Origin: Clostridia bacterium
Lineage (GTDB): Bacteria; Bacillota; Sulfobacillia; SLMV01
Length of the DNA: 25,345 nucleotides
NCBI GenBank assembly: GCA_007133365.1
Contig: SLMV01000069.1
Coordinates: 1-25,345, forward strand
Direction: 5' to 3'
The translations under genes and the position numbers were made by a program. A model generated the notes under the pieces. The model saw nothing but the letters and a program-made list of their open reading frames with translations, did no database searches and was not told the origin of the DNA. Below, piece after piece: positions 7,671 through 14,827 of this stretch. Positions within the stretch are counted from its first letter, which is position 1; each line of letters begins with the position of its first letter.

Positions 7671-8549
7671 TCAAACTGTCAGGATCATCTTTCCTTGCCG
7701 CAAACGCCAATCCGTTAAAATCTCCGTTTGGCTAAGCGAAGGGAGCGGGCGCCAGCCGGAAACCAAGGGACGAAGATCGAACGGCAAAGCTTTCTTTTGC
7801 CACAATAACTCTGCTCGTCGCCGAAGTCGCTGCTGGGATAAGGCCCCTTCTTCCTGGGAGGCCAATAGTAAGAAATTATTGCCACCTCCGAGAATTCGTT
7901 GCCAAATTGGCTGCCGGACTTCAAACAAATAAATCGTCGGGAACACCGCATGTACCGTTTTGATGAGAATTCGTAGCGTTTCACCCCGCGCCTCGTTAAG
8001 CCAGCCAACCGCATTAATTAGCAAAACTCCAGGAAGATTGAGTCCACCCCGTGCTCGCATCCTCAGCGCCTCATCGGCCAGCTGAAAACTCTCCAGTGTA
8101 TAAAGCCGCGACGAATAACCATCCTGATTATAGGCATCGAGAATAATATGATCAAACTGAGACTTTCGAGTGGTCAGGAACTGGCGACCATCTGCAACGG
8201 AAACCTTAAGCCGATGACTGTCTTGAGGAAGAAAGAAATACTGGTGAGCCGTTTCCACAACATTGGGATCAATCTCAACCGCTTCGACCTCAGTGTGAGA
8301 ATAGCAGTTGTAAAACGACCGGACTCCGGCCCCGCCCCCGAGACCGAGGAACAATACGCGCTCTGGCTGGGGTGAGAGTATTGCCCCTAGGTGAAAGTAA
8401 GGGATATAACGACCAAGCAGACGATCGGGATTTCGAGTATCGATGGTCGTCTGCGGTAAACTCCCCAAAAACATGGTGCGCCTTCGACCCTGATCCACCA
8501 CACTGAGTTTACCGCTGATGCCTTTTTCCTGGTAAAGTACCCGTTTCAT
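7671..8549 (-). CDS. Spermidine-synthase-like SAM-fold protein, degenerate active-site loop
   Basis: 292 residues with a Rossmann-like SAM/decarboxylated-SAM fold. The nucleotide loop F-L-G-L-G-G-G-A-G-V is at 67-76, E-I-D with Asp94 at the end of strand 2, V-A-D-G at 118-121 and I-L-D-A-Y-N-Q-D-G at 136-144. True aminopropyltransferases have D-[ST]-[ST]-D-P-x-G at the last site and a Y-H-E motif near the N-terminus; here these read D-A-Y-N-Q-D-G and Y-F-H-L, so aminopropyl transfer is doubtful and a methyltransferase or other role is possible. Start alternatives: ATG at 8549, TTG at 8552 (8 nt after AAGGG) or a poorly supported GTG at 8600. It follows the protease gene by about 54 nt and may share its transcript. 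Confidence 0.75.
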   Translation of the reverse strand: MKRVLYQEKGISGKLSVVDQGRRRTMFLGSLPQTTIDTRNPDRLLGRYIPYFHLGAILSPQPERVLFLGLGGGAGVRSFYNCYSHTEVEAVEIDPNVVETAHQYFFLPQDSHRLKVSVADGRQFLTTRKSQFDHIILDAYNQDGYSSRLYTLESFQLADEALRMRARGGLNLPGVLLINAVGWLNEARGETLRILIKTVHAVFPTIYLFEVRQPIWQRILGGGNNFLLLASQEEGALSQQRLRRRAELLWQKKALPFDLRPLVSGWRPLPSLSQTEILTDWRLRQGKMILTV

Positions 8550-8603
8550 CAACCTTAACGCCCTTCCATCGTTGCATATATTAAAGCGATGCCCCGTCAC
8601 TGG

Positions 8604-9446
8604 CTAGCCGTTGGCTTTGGGTCTAGTACGCTTTGGGGGCGGCGGAATATATTGAACGGACGGCCGTCGGGATGACGGCTGCGGATATAGATCCATCAGC
8701 TGATAAACTTCGTCGCAAAGGCCGACCTTTACCGAGATCCCGAGCGCCCTGAGTTCCTCAACATTTAATGGATAGTCATGCGTCCAGCGTCCTTCGGTCA
8801 ACGCCTGGCCAATCCTCTTTGCTTCCTCGATCGGATGTTTTCGCTTCAACAGATTAACCGCATTGTGCTTGACTTGAATCATCGCTTTACGGGCCAAATC
8901 CGCATAAACCAGCGTATCATCGTCCACATTGGTCATCCCCTTTAGCCGAACCGCTTCGAGAATTGACGCGGCCGGATAACGCCCTAATTGGGGATCGATG
9001 GGTCCGAGGACCGCATTCTCATCCATCACAATTTCATCAGCCGCAAGGGCTAGGAGCGTTCCGCCCGACATGGCATAGTGGGGCACCAGAACTCTCACTC
9101 GAGCGGGGTGTGCCGCCAAAGCTTGAGCAATCTGCTCCGATGCCAGGACGAGTCCGCCTGGCGTATGGAGGAGAAGATCGATCGGGGTCTTATCATCGGT
9201 CGACCGAATGCCTCGAAGAACCTGCTCGGAGTCTTCAATATCAATAAAACGTTGCAGCGAAAGTCCCAGCAGGCTGAGCGACTCTTGTCGATGAATCATA
9301 GCAATGATGCGAACGCCGCCCTCCCGCTCCTGGATACGCTGCATCAATCGCCAGCGAAGCGCTTCTCGCTTTCGCTGCTGATAGGTGGGCAAAAAGACCA
9401 TTATGATTAAAAAAACCACGAGCAGATCCCAAAGAGAAAAACTCAC
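8604..9446 (-). CDS. Membrane-anchored SDH/SppA-like Clp-fold serine protease
   Basis: 280 residues. One N-terminal helix (about 4-20) anchors a cytoplasmic Clp/crotonase-fold domain of the 'serine dehydrogenase proteinase' (SDH) family, distant relatives of SppA signal peptide peptidase. L-H-T-P-G-G (93-98) is the oxyanion-type strand-turn; the probable nucleophile is Ser127 in A-M-S-G-G-T; A-D-E-I-V-M-D and G-P-I-D-P-Q-L-G (148-155) follow. Lys187 or Lys193 could be the general base, which is inference. The C-terminus is Pro- and Lys-rich (P-P-P-P-K-R-T-R-P-K). The GTG start (9446) is 8 nt after GGGAGG, and a gap of 42 nt separates it from the arginine-deiminase-like gene upstream, suggesting one operon. 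Substrate unknown. Confidence 0.82.
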   Translation of the reverse strand: MSFSLWDLLVVFLIIMVFLPTYQQRKREALRWRLMQRIQEREGGVRIIAMIHRQESLSLLGLSLQRFIDIEDSEQVLRGIRSTDDKTPIDLLLHTPGGLVLASEQIAQALAAHPARVRVLVPHYAMSGGTLLALAADEIVMDENAVLGPIDPQLGRYPAASILEAVRLKGMTNVDDDTLVYADLARKAMIQVKHNAVNLLKRKHPIEEAKRIGQALTEGRWTHDYPLNVEELRALGISVKVGLCDEVYQLMDLYPQPSSRRPSVQYIPPPPKRTRPKANG

Positions 9447-9488
9447 CCGAGCCGCCTCCCTTTTTATCCGTTTTTCAAAACGTCGCCT

Positions 9489-10715
9489 TCATCGTCGGAC
9501 AAGTGCTTGCGCGAGGCTATGTAAGCCACCGCTGGCACTTTCGTCGGCCTGTCCCATCTCTAATACCTGGACCTTAAACCCCTCTTCTTCAAGAATACCC
9601 TGATAGTGACGGCTGCGGGCGGAAATCACCACTTCCCGCCCTCCCAAACCGAAAATGCTGGCCGAGACACTTGGGCCATCAAAAGGAAAAGCCCCTACCT
9701 TAATTCCCTTTCTATCAAGATAATCGGAAAATTTAACTGACGGCTTTTGCTGATATTCAAAGGACACCCCGTTACCGGACGGTTGATGCACCTCTACCGT
9801 TGGTTCACGCTTCCCCTTAAGTCGGCTTTCTTCAACCACAGCATGACCGTCTGCAATCATCATGAAGTAGTCCTCCAAATGGCGCTGTTGATCCACTGGA
9901 TCTGGATCTCTCACCACCGCTACCTCAACTTGACCATAAGCGCCCTGCTCAAGGACCTGCTCGATTCCATCCCTATCGGTACAGGCCCCTTCCCCTTGAA
10001 AGACAAATTCTCCTGCTGGAACAAAGTCACCACCCTCCAGCACACCCGGAGATTCGACAGTGCACAAAGAGGCAATGCCAAGCTGTGCAATGGCCAAATG
10101 AAGAATTTTCTGTTCCCATCGGCGCTCAGGGTGTGCCGATCGGCCGATGATAATCCCTTGGCGCGTAATCATGCTGCTATCGCGTATCGAATGCAATTGG
10201 GAGCTTGGGTGAAGATGATATTCCGTCATGAGCCTTTGATTGCATGGATCGTTTTTGATGTGGAGACGGGGACTAAGAAGGATTAATTCCGCCAAATCAT
10301 TTGGATGCGTTCGATCGAGTGTCTTTCGCCAATTATCGTGAACCCTAGATCGTTCGGGATGGGTAATTTGATCAGAAAAGGTAAATTCAATTGCCTCATT
10401 AACCGCTCTTTTTAATCGTTTTAGCGCTTCACCCGATCGGGGTTCCCCATTCCAGTCGAGAGCCCCTTCGGTCAACGCATTCCGAAGCGTAAACACCTGA
10501 ACATCCCGAGCCTCAAGCAAAAACCGTAAGTTTTGATGTTCCCATTTCGCTCCCGTAACATCAAAGGGCTCTCCGAAGTGAAAAGGATGGGTCGCGAGAA
10601 GCCCGAGAAGCGATTCCGTCCCGGGTTCATGTAGTAAAACCGATTGGAGGTCCCCCCACTCTCGTGATTGCATCGGGGTCAAGTTGCTTGATCGATCGTA
10701 AATCAGCATCACCAC
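9489..10715 (-). CDS. Arginine-deiminase-like protein lacking the catalytic cysteine
   Basis: 408 residues, full length for arginine deiminase (ADI), which hydrolyses arginine to citrulline and ammonia. The N-terminus D-L-Q-S-V-L-L-H-E-P-G (22-32) is typical. Conserved ADI blocks: I-R-D-S-S (177-181; Asp179 matches the substrate-binding Asp of F-T-R-D), L-E-G-G-D (226-230) and R-H-L-E-D (278-282; His279 matches the catalytic His, but ADI has H-L-D). The C-terminal block, G-G-P-[RH]-C-M-S-M-P-L-V-R in ADI, reads G-G-L-H-S-L-A-Q-A-L-V-R (396-407), so the nucleophile is Ser400 rather than Cys. It is probably not an active ADI; a sensor, scaffold or altered chemistry are alternatives. The start is uncertain among GTG 10715, GTG 10712 and ATG 10709. 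A promoter lies at 10744-10772. Confidence 0.82.
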   Translation of the reverse strand: MVMLIYDRSSNLTPMQSREWGDLQSVLLHEPGTESLLGLLATHPFHFGEPFDVTGAKWEHQNLRFLLEARDVQVFTLRNALTEGALDWNGEPRSGEALKRLKRAVNEAIEFTFSDQITHPERSRVHDNWRKTLDRTHPNDLAELILLSPRLHIKNDPCNQRLMTEYHLHPSSQLHSIRDSSMITRQGIIIGRSAHPERRWEQKILHLAIAQLGIASLCTVESPGVLEGGDFVPAGEFVFQGEGACTDRDGIEQVLEQGAYGQVEVAVVRDPDPVDQQRHLEDYFMMIADGHAVVEESRLKGKREPTVEVHQPSGNGVSFEYQQKPSVKFSDYLDRKGIKVGAFPFDGPSVSASIFGLGGREVVISARSRHYQGILEEEGFKVQVLEMGQADESASGGLHSLAQALVRR

Positions 10716-10743
10716 CCATCGTCATAACGCATACGTTGTTTCT

Positions 10744-10772
10744 ATTTCAATACCCACGCCCGATTTTGTCAA
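10744..10772 (-). promoter_or_regulatory. Sigma-A-type promoter for the arginine-deiminase-like operon
   Basis: On the minus strand a perfect TTGACA -35 box (10767-10772) is followed by a 17-nt spacer and TGAAAT (10744-10749, 4 of 6 to consensus). A start site near 10737 would give a leader of about 25 nt. It points away from the HD-domain gene, so the 150 nt between the two genes is a divergent control region. Confidence 0.5.
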
Positions 10773-10865
10773 ATCATTTTGTGGCCGTTTCGAACATATG
10801 ATGCGCCTTTAACATGGTTGAATAATCCTCTTTCGCCCATAGATAATATAAAAGGGGCGTTAAGA

Positions 10866-11501
10866 TTGGAAAATCAATTCAATTCATTGATAAAGAAGGT
10901 TGCATGGGACGCAATGGGCTGTCACTCTGAGCCGAATCGGGAACCCGGATATCGTTACCACCATGGCCGTCGAGTGGAAACGATTGCGCTCGAGATTGCA
11001 CAGTTTGAAAACCTCTTAAAGTGTGTGAACGTCAAAGCGCTCCGGGCGGCGTCCCTCCTCCATGATCTGGGTAAGTGCCTGCCGAACGCCAACGGTCAGG
11101 ACCACGCCCTCAAGGGCGCAAATGAAACTCGCCGACGTCTCCAAAACCAGATTGATCAAGAAACGCTCAACATCATTACTGAAGCAATCGCCCAGCATAA
11201 CAAGCGAAGATCGGATTTATATCCATCCCGTCACGAAGAAACACTCATCCAAGATGCCGACTTGATCGACCACTTTGGGCTAATGGAAGTCTGGTTACAT
11301 TTCTACCAAATTGCCAAGCAAAACGGAACCATTAAGGACGCTGTCGCCTTACCCTATCAGGAACACCTTCAGAGTTGGCACGATTATGCACAAGGCAGCC
11401 TGAATTACCCGACAAGTCAAAGCATGCTCCACGCACGCATGGCCCGAAGTCGCGATTTCTTTACCCTGTTTGCTCAAGAACAGCGAGGTAGAATCGAATA
11501 A
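10866..11501 (+). CDS. HD-domain metal-dependent phosphohydrolase
   Basis: 211 residues from a TTG at 10866. HD-superfamily metal ligands are visible in order: His33 (Y-H-H-G-R-R-V), His66-Asp67 (L-L-H-D-L-G-K), His80 (D-H-A-L-K-G), His111 (A-I-A-Q-H-N) and Asp132 (Q-D-A-D-L-I-D). The layout resembles small YqeK-like or nucleotide-phosphate hydrolases, but no substrate can be named. The frame is open upstream to 10779 (also TTG); the start at 10866 is preferred because AAAAGGGG lies 8 nt upstream and the extra upstream residues have no family features. A weak promoter candidate (TTGAAT 10818-10823, 18 nt, GATAAT 10842-10847) would start transcription very close to the ribosome binding site. 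The intramembrane-protease gene follows after 20 nt. Confidence 0.8.
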   Translation: MENQFNSLIKKVAWDAMGCHSEPNREPGYRYHHGRRVETIALEIAQFENLLKCVNVKALRAASLLHDLGKCLPNANGQDHALKGANETRRRLQNQIDQETLNIITEAIAQHNKRRSDLYPSRHEETLIQDADLIDHFGLMEVWLHFYQIAKQNGTIKDAVALPYQEHLQSWHDYAQGSLNYPTSQSMLHARMARSRDFFTLFAQEQRGRIE

Positions 11502-11521
11502 TGCGAAAGCAGGTTGCTTAA

Positions 11522-12262
11522 ATGGAAAAGCTCGAACGGCTCCTCTTTGGGAAAACCGGACTTGATTTATCGGGGCAGATTATCGGTCAACCCGTCCCTT
11601 GGCGGCTCGGACACCTCATTATCATCATTATGGTTGGCCATTTCCTACCCGCACTTCTATATCTCGCCCCAAATCTAATCGGGCGGGAGGGTCCCTGGCT
11701 AACCCTGATGCTGCTCATCCAGCCTCTTTTCTTGATTGGCATCATTCGTTATATGGTCCAACAACAAACACTCGACGAGCAAGCCCTGTTATTCCCCAAT
11801 CCACCTCCTTGGTTGAGGATAATCCAAATGGCTTTCATCTGGACGATTGTGCTGCGGCTGACGACCGTCGTGATTGCAATTTTGCAGCTGCCGCTCGGCC
11901 TCGTTCCAGAGGAAGGAAATAACCCTTTATTAGTGCTCGAAGACCCTGCCACATGGGAAATCGTCACGATGATCATCGCAGCGGGCATATTGATCCCCAT
12001 TGCAGAAGAGATACTCTATCGTGGCATTCTTTATCGGTTTGCCGGGCGGTATCTAGGTCTTGCGGGAGCTGCCATCTTAAGCAGCCTCGTTTGGGCAGTT
12101 ATGCACGGAACCGGGGCTTTGATCTTGCCGCTATCCGCTGTGGGCATTTTACTCGTGTTACTTTATGAATCCACGGGAACCTTGTGGGCTCCAATAGCCG
12201 CGCACGTTGGATTTAACGTGTCTTCATTTCTCTTGATCCTCCTCTTTCCTCATGTCTTTTGA
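11522..12262 (+). CDS. CPBP/CAAX-type intramembrane glutamic protease (ABI family)
   Basis: 246 residues with about seven membrane helices. The family's three motifs are intact: E-E-I-L-Y-R with Glu162, Glu163 and Arg167; W-A-V-M-H with His195; and H-V-G-F-N with His228 and Asn232. Members cleave prenylated or other membrane proteins, or protect against bacteriocins; the substrate here is unknown. The ATG lies 20 nt after the HD-domain gene, with AGGTTG as a modest ribosome binding site. The last 39 nt (12224-12262) overlap the 3' end of mnhG on the other strand, so the two transcripts converge through coding sequence. Confidence 0.88.
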   Translation: MEKLERLLFGKTGLDLSGQIIGQPVPWRLGHLIIIIMVGHFLPALLYLAPNLIGREGPWLTLMLLIQPLFLIGIIRYMVQQQTLDEQALLFPNPPPWLRIIQMAFIWTIVLRLTTVVIAILQLPLGLVPEEGNNPLLVLEDPATWEIVTMIIAAGILIPIAEEILYRGILYRFAGRYLGLAGAAILSSLVWAVMHGTGALILPLSAVGILLVLLYESTGTLWAPIAAHVGFNVSSFLLILLFPHVF

Positions 12263-12598
12263 GTCTTGATCAAGTCGTCGCTGCAAGAATGGGCGGTAAT
12301 CATCCATGACGACAACCGGCATCACAATTCCTCGCCGATAGGAGGCTCGGGCAATCGCATGCGTGGCCACCGGATTGGTCATTAAGAGGAAGACACCCGT
12401 CAGAACAAGTTTGGCAGCCGCCGTCCAGGTTCCATGTTCAATCATCACCCCACCAATCACCAATAGCGCACCGGCCGTCACCCCTTTGGTCCCTGCATGT
12501 AGCCGCGTATAGACATCGGGAAACCGAAGAATCCCCACGACCGCTGCGATCAAGAAAAATGTACCGCCCAAAATAAGGAACATCGAAAGCCACGTCAT
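12224..12598 (-). CDS. mnhG: Mrp cation/proton antiporter subunit G
   Basis: 124 residues, three membrane helices (about 5-25, 42-55 and 63-75). Family segments G-I-L-R-F-P-D-V-Y-T-R-L-H-A-G-T-K (22-38) and L-M-T-N-P-V-A-T-H-A-I-A-R-A (72-85) are clear. MnhG is a small subunit needed for assembly and function of the Mrp complex. The ATG overlaps the mnhF stop in an ATGA (12595-12598). The charged C-terminal tail (about the last 13 residues) is encoded in the 39-nt antisense overlap with the intramembrane-protease gene. It is the last gene of the operon. Confidence 0.92.
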   Translation of the reverse strand: MTWLSMFLILGGTFFLIAAVVGILRFPDVYTRLHAGTKGVTAGALLVIGGVMIEHGTWTAAAKLVLTGVFLLMTNPVATHAIARASYRRGIVMPVVVMDDYRPFLQRRLDQDSKDMRKEEDQEK

Positions 12599-12852
12599 CG
12601 GTGCAGTTCACCTCGCTCAAAGAATTTTGCCAAGATCAAGACATCAGCAAAGTGAAGCACAGCATATACCAATGCCACATCCAAAAGAATTTCGAGGCGG
12701 TAGTGGGCAGAGAGAAGAACGAGCACCATTGCGAGAAGAATGCCAATAGCATCTGCGGCGGCTATTCGATCCGGCACCGTCGGCCCCACTATGATTCGAT
12801 AAAAACAAAGAAAACCGGTTAGGACCAATACGGTCACCACGCCCAGTATCAC
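12595..12852 (-). CDS. mnhF: Mrp cation/proton antiporter subunit F
   Basis: 85 residues with three membrane helices. The family signature R-I-I-V-G-P-T-V-P-D-R-I-A-A-A-D (19-34) and the end A-D-V-L-I-L-A-K-F-F-E-R-G are present. The start is GTG (12850-12852), overlapping the mnhE TGA as GTGA, with GAGGAGGG 7 nt upstream. In known Mrp complexes MnhF packs with MnhE and MnhG at the end that carries cation-path residues. Confidence 0.92.
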   Translation of the reverse strand: MILGVVTVLVLTGFLCFYRIIVGPTVPDRIAAADAIGILLAMVLVLLSAHYRLEILLDVALVYAVLHFADVLILAKFFERGELHR

Positions 12853-13349
12853 TGGAAAACCCTCCTCAACAAAAGTTCCATATCCGCAATAATGCGCTCC
12901 GGTTGGGCAAGATCAACAGTGTCAACCGTCAATATATGGACAAAATAGCACTGCTGCTCCCAATCGTAATCCATCGACAGCGTTCCCGGGGTTAGCGTAA
13001 TTAGATTCGCCAACAACGTGGTTGCGAGTCGGCTCGTCAGCTTCGTTGGGATTCGAACAACACAAGGTTTGAGTGCGATTCTCGGGGTCAACACAATTCC
13101 CGCAACATCAACAGCCGATGAAAACACCTTGAACAAAAAGAAAGGAACGAGGATCGCTGCCCAAAAAATTCGTGCCCCAAGATCTCTTAGTTCGAGGCCC
13201 GGCGCTTCAAAAAATAGCCGCGCGCCAAAGGCATAGATGGCCAACAACCCGCCAAATAAGCCCACCATTAAAGCCGGAAGACCAAAGGACCCAGTGAGCA
13301 TAACCCAAACGCCGATCAATAATAACAGGATGAGCCCTCTACCTAGCAT
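12849..13349 (-). CDS. mnhE: Mrp cation/proton antiporter subunit E
   Basis: 166 residues. Two or three N-terminal membrane helices precede a cytoplasmic domain containing the signature A-N-L-I-T-L-T-P-G-T-L-S-M-D. The frame is open far upstream to 13601, inside the preceding gene, but the ATG at 13349 is chosen: AAAGGGG sits 8 nt upstream, the protein then starts with a hydrophobic helix as in homologues, and the upstream residues are low-complexity shadow of the preceding gene. It lies 17 nt after the second MnhD-like gene and shares GTGA with mnhF. Confidence 0.9.
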   Translation of the reverse strand: MLGRGLILLLLIGVWVMLTGSFGLPALMVGLFGGLLAIYAFGARLFFEAPGLELRDLGARIFWAAILVPFFLFKVFSSAVDVAGIVLTPRIALKPCVVRIPTKLTSRLATTLLANLITLTPGTLSMDYDWEQQCYFVHILTVDTVDLAQPERIIADMELLLRRVFQ

Positions 13350-13366
13350 GCATTGAACCCCTTTCG

Positions 13367-14818
13367 TTATGGCCACATCCAAATAAGGAACACTAAGAAT
13401 GCCGTGACGATTAATAGCTGAGTTTGAAGGTGTCCCTCCAAAGTGTTTCGAGTGACGCGCCCCACTTGGGTAAACCCCTCGATTAATCTGGGAAATACAA
13501 AATCCAGATCGTGTAGCCCTCGTCGGGCCAGATGCCTTAGCTTTATCGCCGTTATGGGGACCAGCACTACTCCCAACAAAACCGGATAGAGGCTCTCCCA
13601 AAGACTTCCCACCGAATAGATGGGTGGGATGCTAATCTCAACCAGGGCATCCGTCAAGAGAGGATAATGGATTCCGGTCCCAAGACAAATCCCCGCAAGA
13701 ACGAGCATGGGGATCAGGAGAACCGCCGGACTCTCTCTGGCCTCCCCGCCTTCACATTGGGGCTTTTCGCGAAGGAATATGTCCCACAACAATTTCGCAA
13801 AAGACATGGCAGTTAACACGGCCGCCACGGTAAGCAATAAACTAATGACAGGGTCCCCTTGCAAAGCAATCTTTAAAGCAGTTTTGCTTATGTACCCGTT
13901 AAAAGGCGGCAAACCGCTAATGCTCGCCGCTCCAACCAACGCTGCAACAAAGGTCAGGGGCATTTTCCGAATTAAGCCACCCATATGCCCGACATCATCC
14001 GTCTTCATTTGGTATAGGACGGAACCGGCCACCATGAAAAGGAGGCCTTTGTACATGACACCACTAAACATATGAAGACTTGCAGCAGCAACGCCGATAT
14101 CGGAAAGTGCACCAATGCCGGCCACCATATAACCAATTTGCCCAATCAAATGGTAGGACAAAACGCGGCGAAGATGGCGTTGTCCCAACGCCATCACCAC
14201 GGCAAAGACCGCCACCGTGGCACCAAGTAAAGCCAAACCGGACAGGCTTGGGAAGAATCGCGCAATGGCATAAACGCCAACTTTCGTGGTAAAGGCCGTG
14301 AGAATCACCGCGATCCCCGGAGAAATCTGCCCGTAAGCGTCCGGCACCCAAAAATGGAAGGGGATAAGCGCCGCCTTGATGACTCCGGCTAAAATAAGAA
14401 ATGGAAGTGCAGCCGGGACCAATCCCGCGAGATCTAAAGAGTTTGTACTGGAAACTTGAATGATGACGCCGAGGAACAAACTCGCCCCTGCAATAACATG
14501 AACAACCAAATACCGGTACCCAATCCTAAGATCACGCCTCCCGGTATCCACTGCAATGAGGATCGCCGATAGGATCATCATGCCTTCCCAAAAGACCAAA
14601 AAGGACAGCAAATCACCAGCGGTAACCGTACCCAATGAACAAAGGAAAAAGAGGACGGAGACGATACTCTGGTTGCGATGGCGGTGGTAAGCGAAGGAAT
14701 ACCAAAGAGCAGGCACAATGATGACAGAAAACGCAACCACAAAAGGCATGCTCAATCCATCCACTTGCCCCAGAAGAAGTGGGTATCCCATAAAGTCAAA
14801 CGAAAAGCTCACCATCAT
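13367..14818 (-). CDS. Second MnhD-like proton-conducting antiporter subunit (N-terminally short, C-terminally extended)
   Basis: 483 residues, proton-conducting membrane transporter family (MrpA/MrpD/NuoLMN). Aligned by eye with the upstream MnhD, V-D-G-L-S at 19-23 here matches 74-78 there, so the first two helices (about 55 residues) are absent. Functional-type residues remain: Glu78 (V-F-W-E-G), Lys148 (V-I-K-A-A), His155, Lys179 (T-T-K-V-G) and a Lys in V-M-Y-K-G. The His/Lys pair of A-H-A-E-A-K in MnhD is replaced by Y-G-Q-I. The C-terminus adds about two helices joined by a charged segment. It probably supplies the antiporter module normally at the N-terminus of MrpA. ATG 14818 lies only 2 nt after AGGAGG; ATG 14815 or GTG 14812 have better spacing. 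The reading frame is the same as the upstream gene, across its TAG stop. Confidence 0.85.
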   Translation of the reverse strand: MMVSFSFDFMGYPLLLGQVDGLSMPFVVAFSVIIVPALWYSFAYHRHRNQSIVSVLFFLCSLGTVTAGDLLSFLVFWEGMMILSAILIAVDTGRRDLRIGYRYLVVHVIAGASLFLGVIIQVSSTNSLDLAGLVPAALPFLILAGVIKAALIPFHFWVPDAYGQISPGIAVILTAFTTKVGVYAIARFFPSLSGLALLGATVAVFAVVMALGQRHLRRVLSYHLIGQIGYMVAGIGALSDIGVAAASLHMFSGVMYKGLLFMVAGSVLYQMKTDDVGHMGGLIRKMPLTFVAALVGAASISGLPPFNGYISKTALKIALQGDPVISLLLTVAAVLTAMSFAKLLWDIFLREKPQCEGGEARESPAVLLIPMLVLAGICLGTGIHYPLLTDALVEISIPPIYSVGSLWESLYPVLLGVVLVPITAIKLRHLARRGLHDLDFVFPRLIEGFTQVGRVTRNTLEGHLQTQLLIVTAFLVFLIWMWP

Positions 14819-14827
14819 TTCCTCCTA
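14816..14827 (-). promoter_or_regulatory. In-frame amber stop / ribosome-binding / start junction between the two antiporter genes
   Basis: Minus-strand order is TAG (14825-14827), GAG, GAA, ATG (14816-14818): the mnhD stop is followed after two sense codons, in the same frame, by the start of the next subunit. AGGAGG (14821-14826) overlaps the stop codon. Normal reinitiation is expected; amber readthrough would fuse the two proteins. Confidence 0.6.

Noticed and set aside
7715..8014. Minus-strand 99-codon frame inside the spermidine-synthase-like gene
   Set aside because: It is an out-of-frame shadow of a gene with intact SAM-fold motifs.
13350..13601. N-terminal extension of MnhE by 84 residues
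   Set aside because: The stretch overlaps the preceding antiporter gene, has no family similarity, and a good ribosome binding site precedes the internal ATG at 13349.
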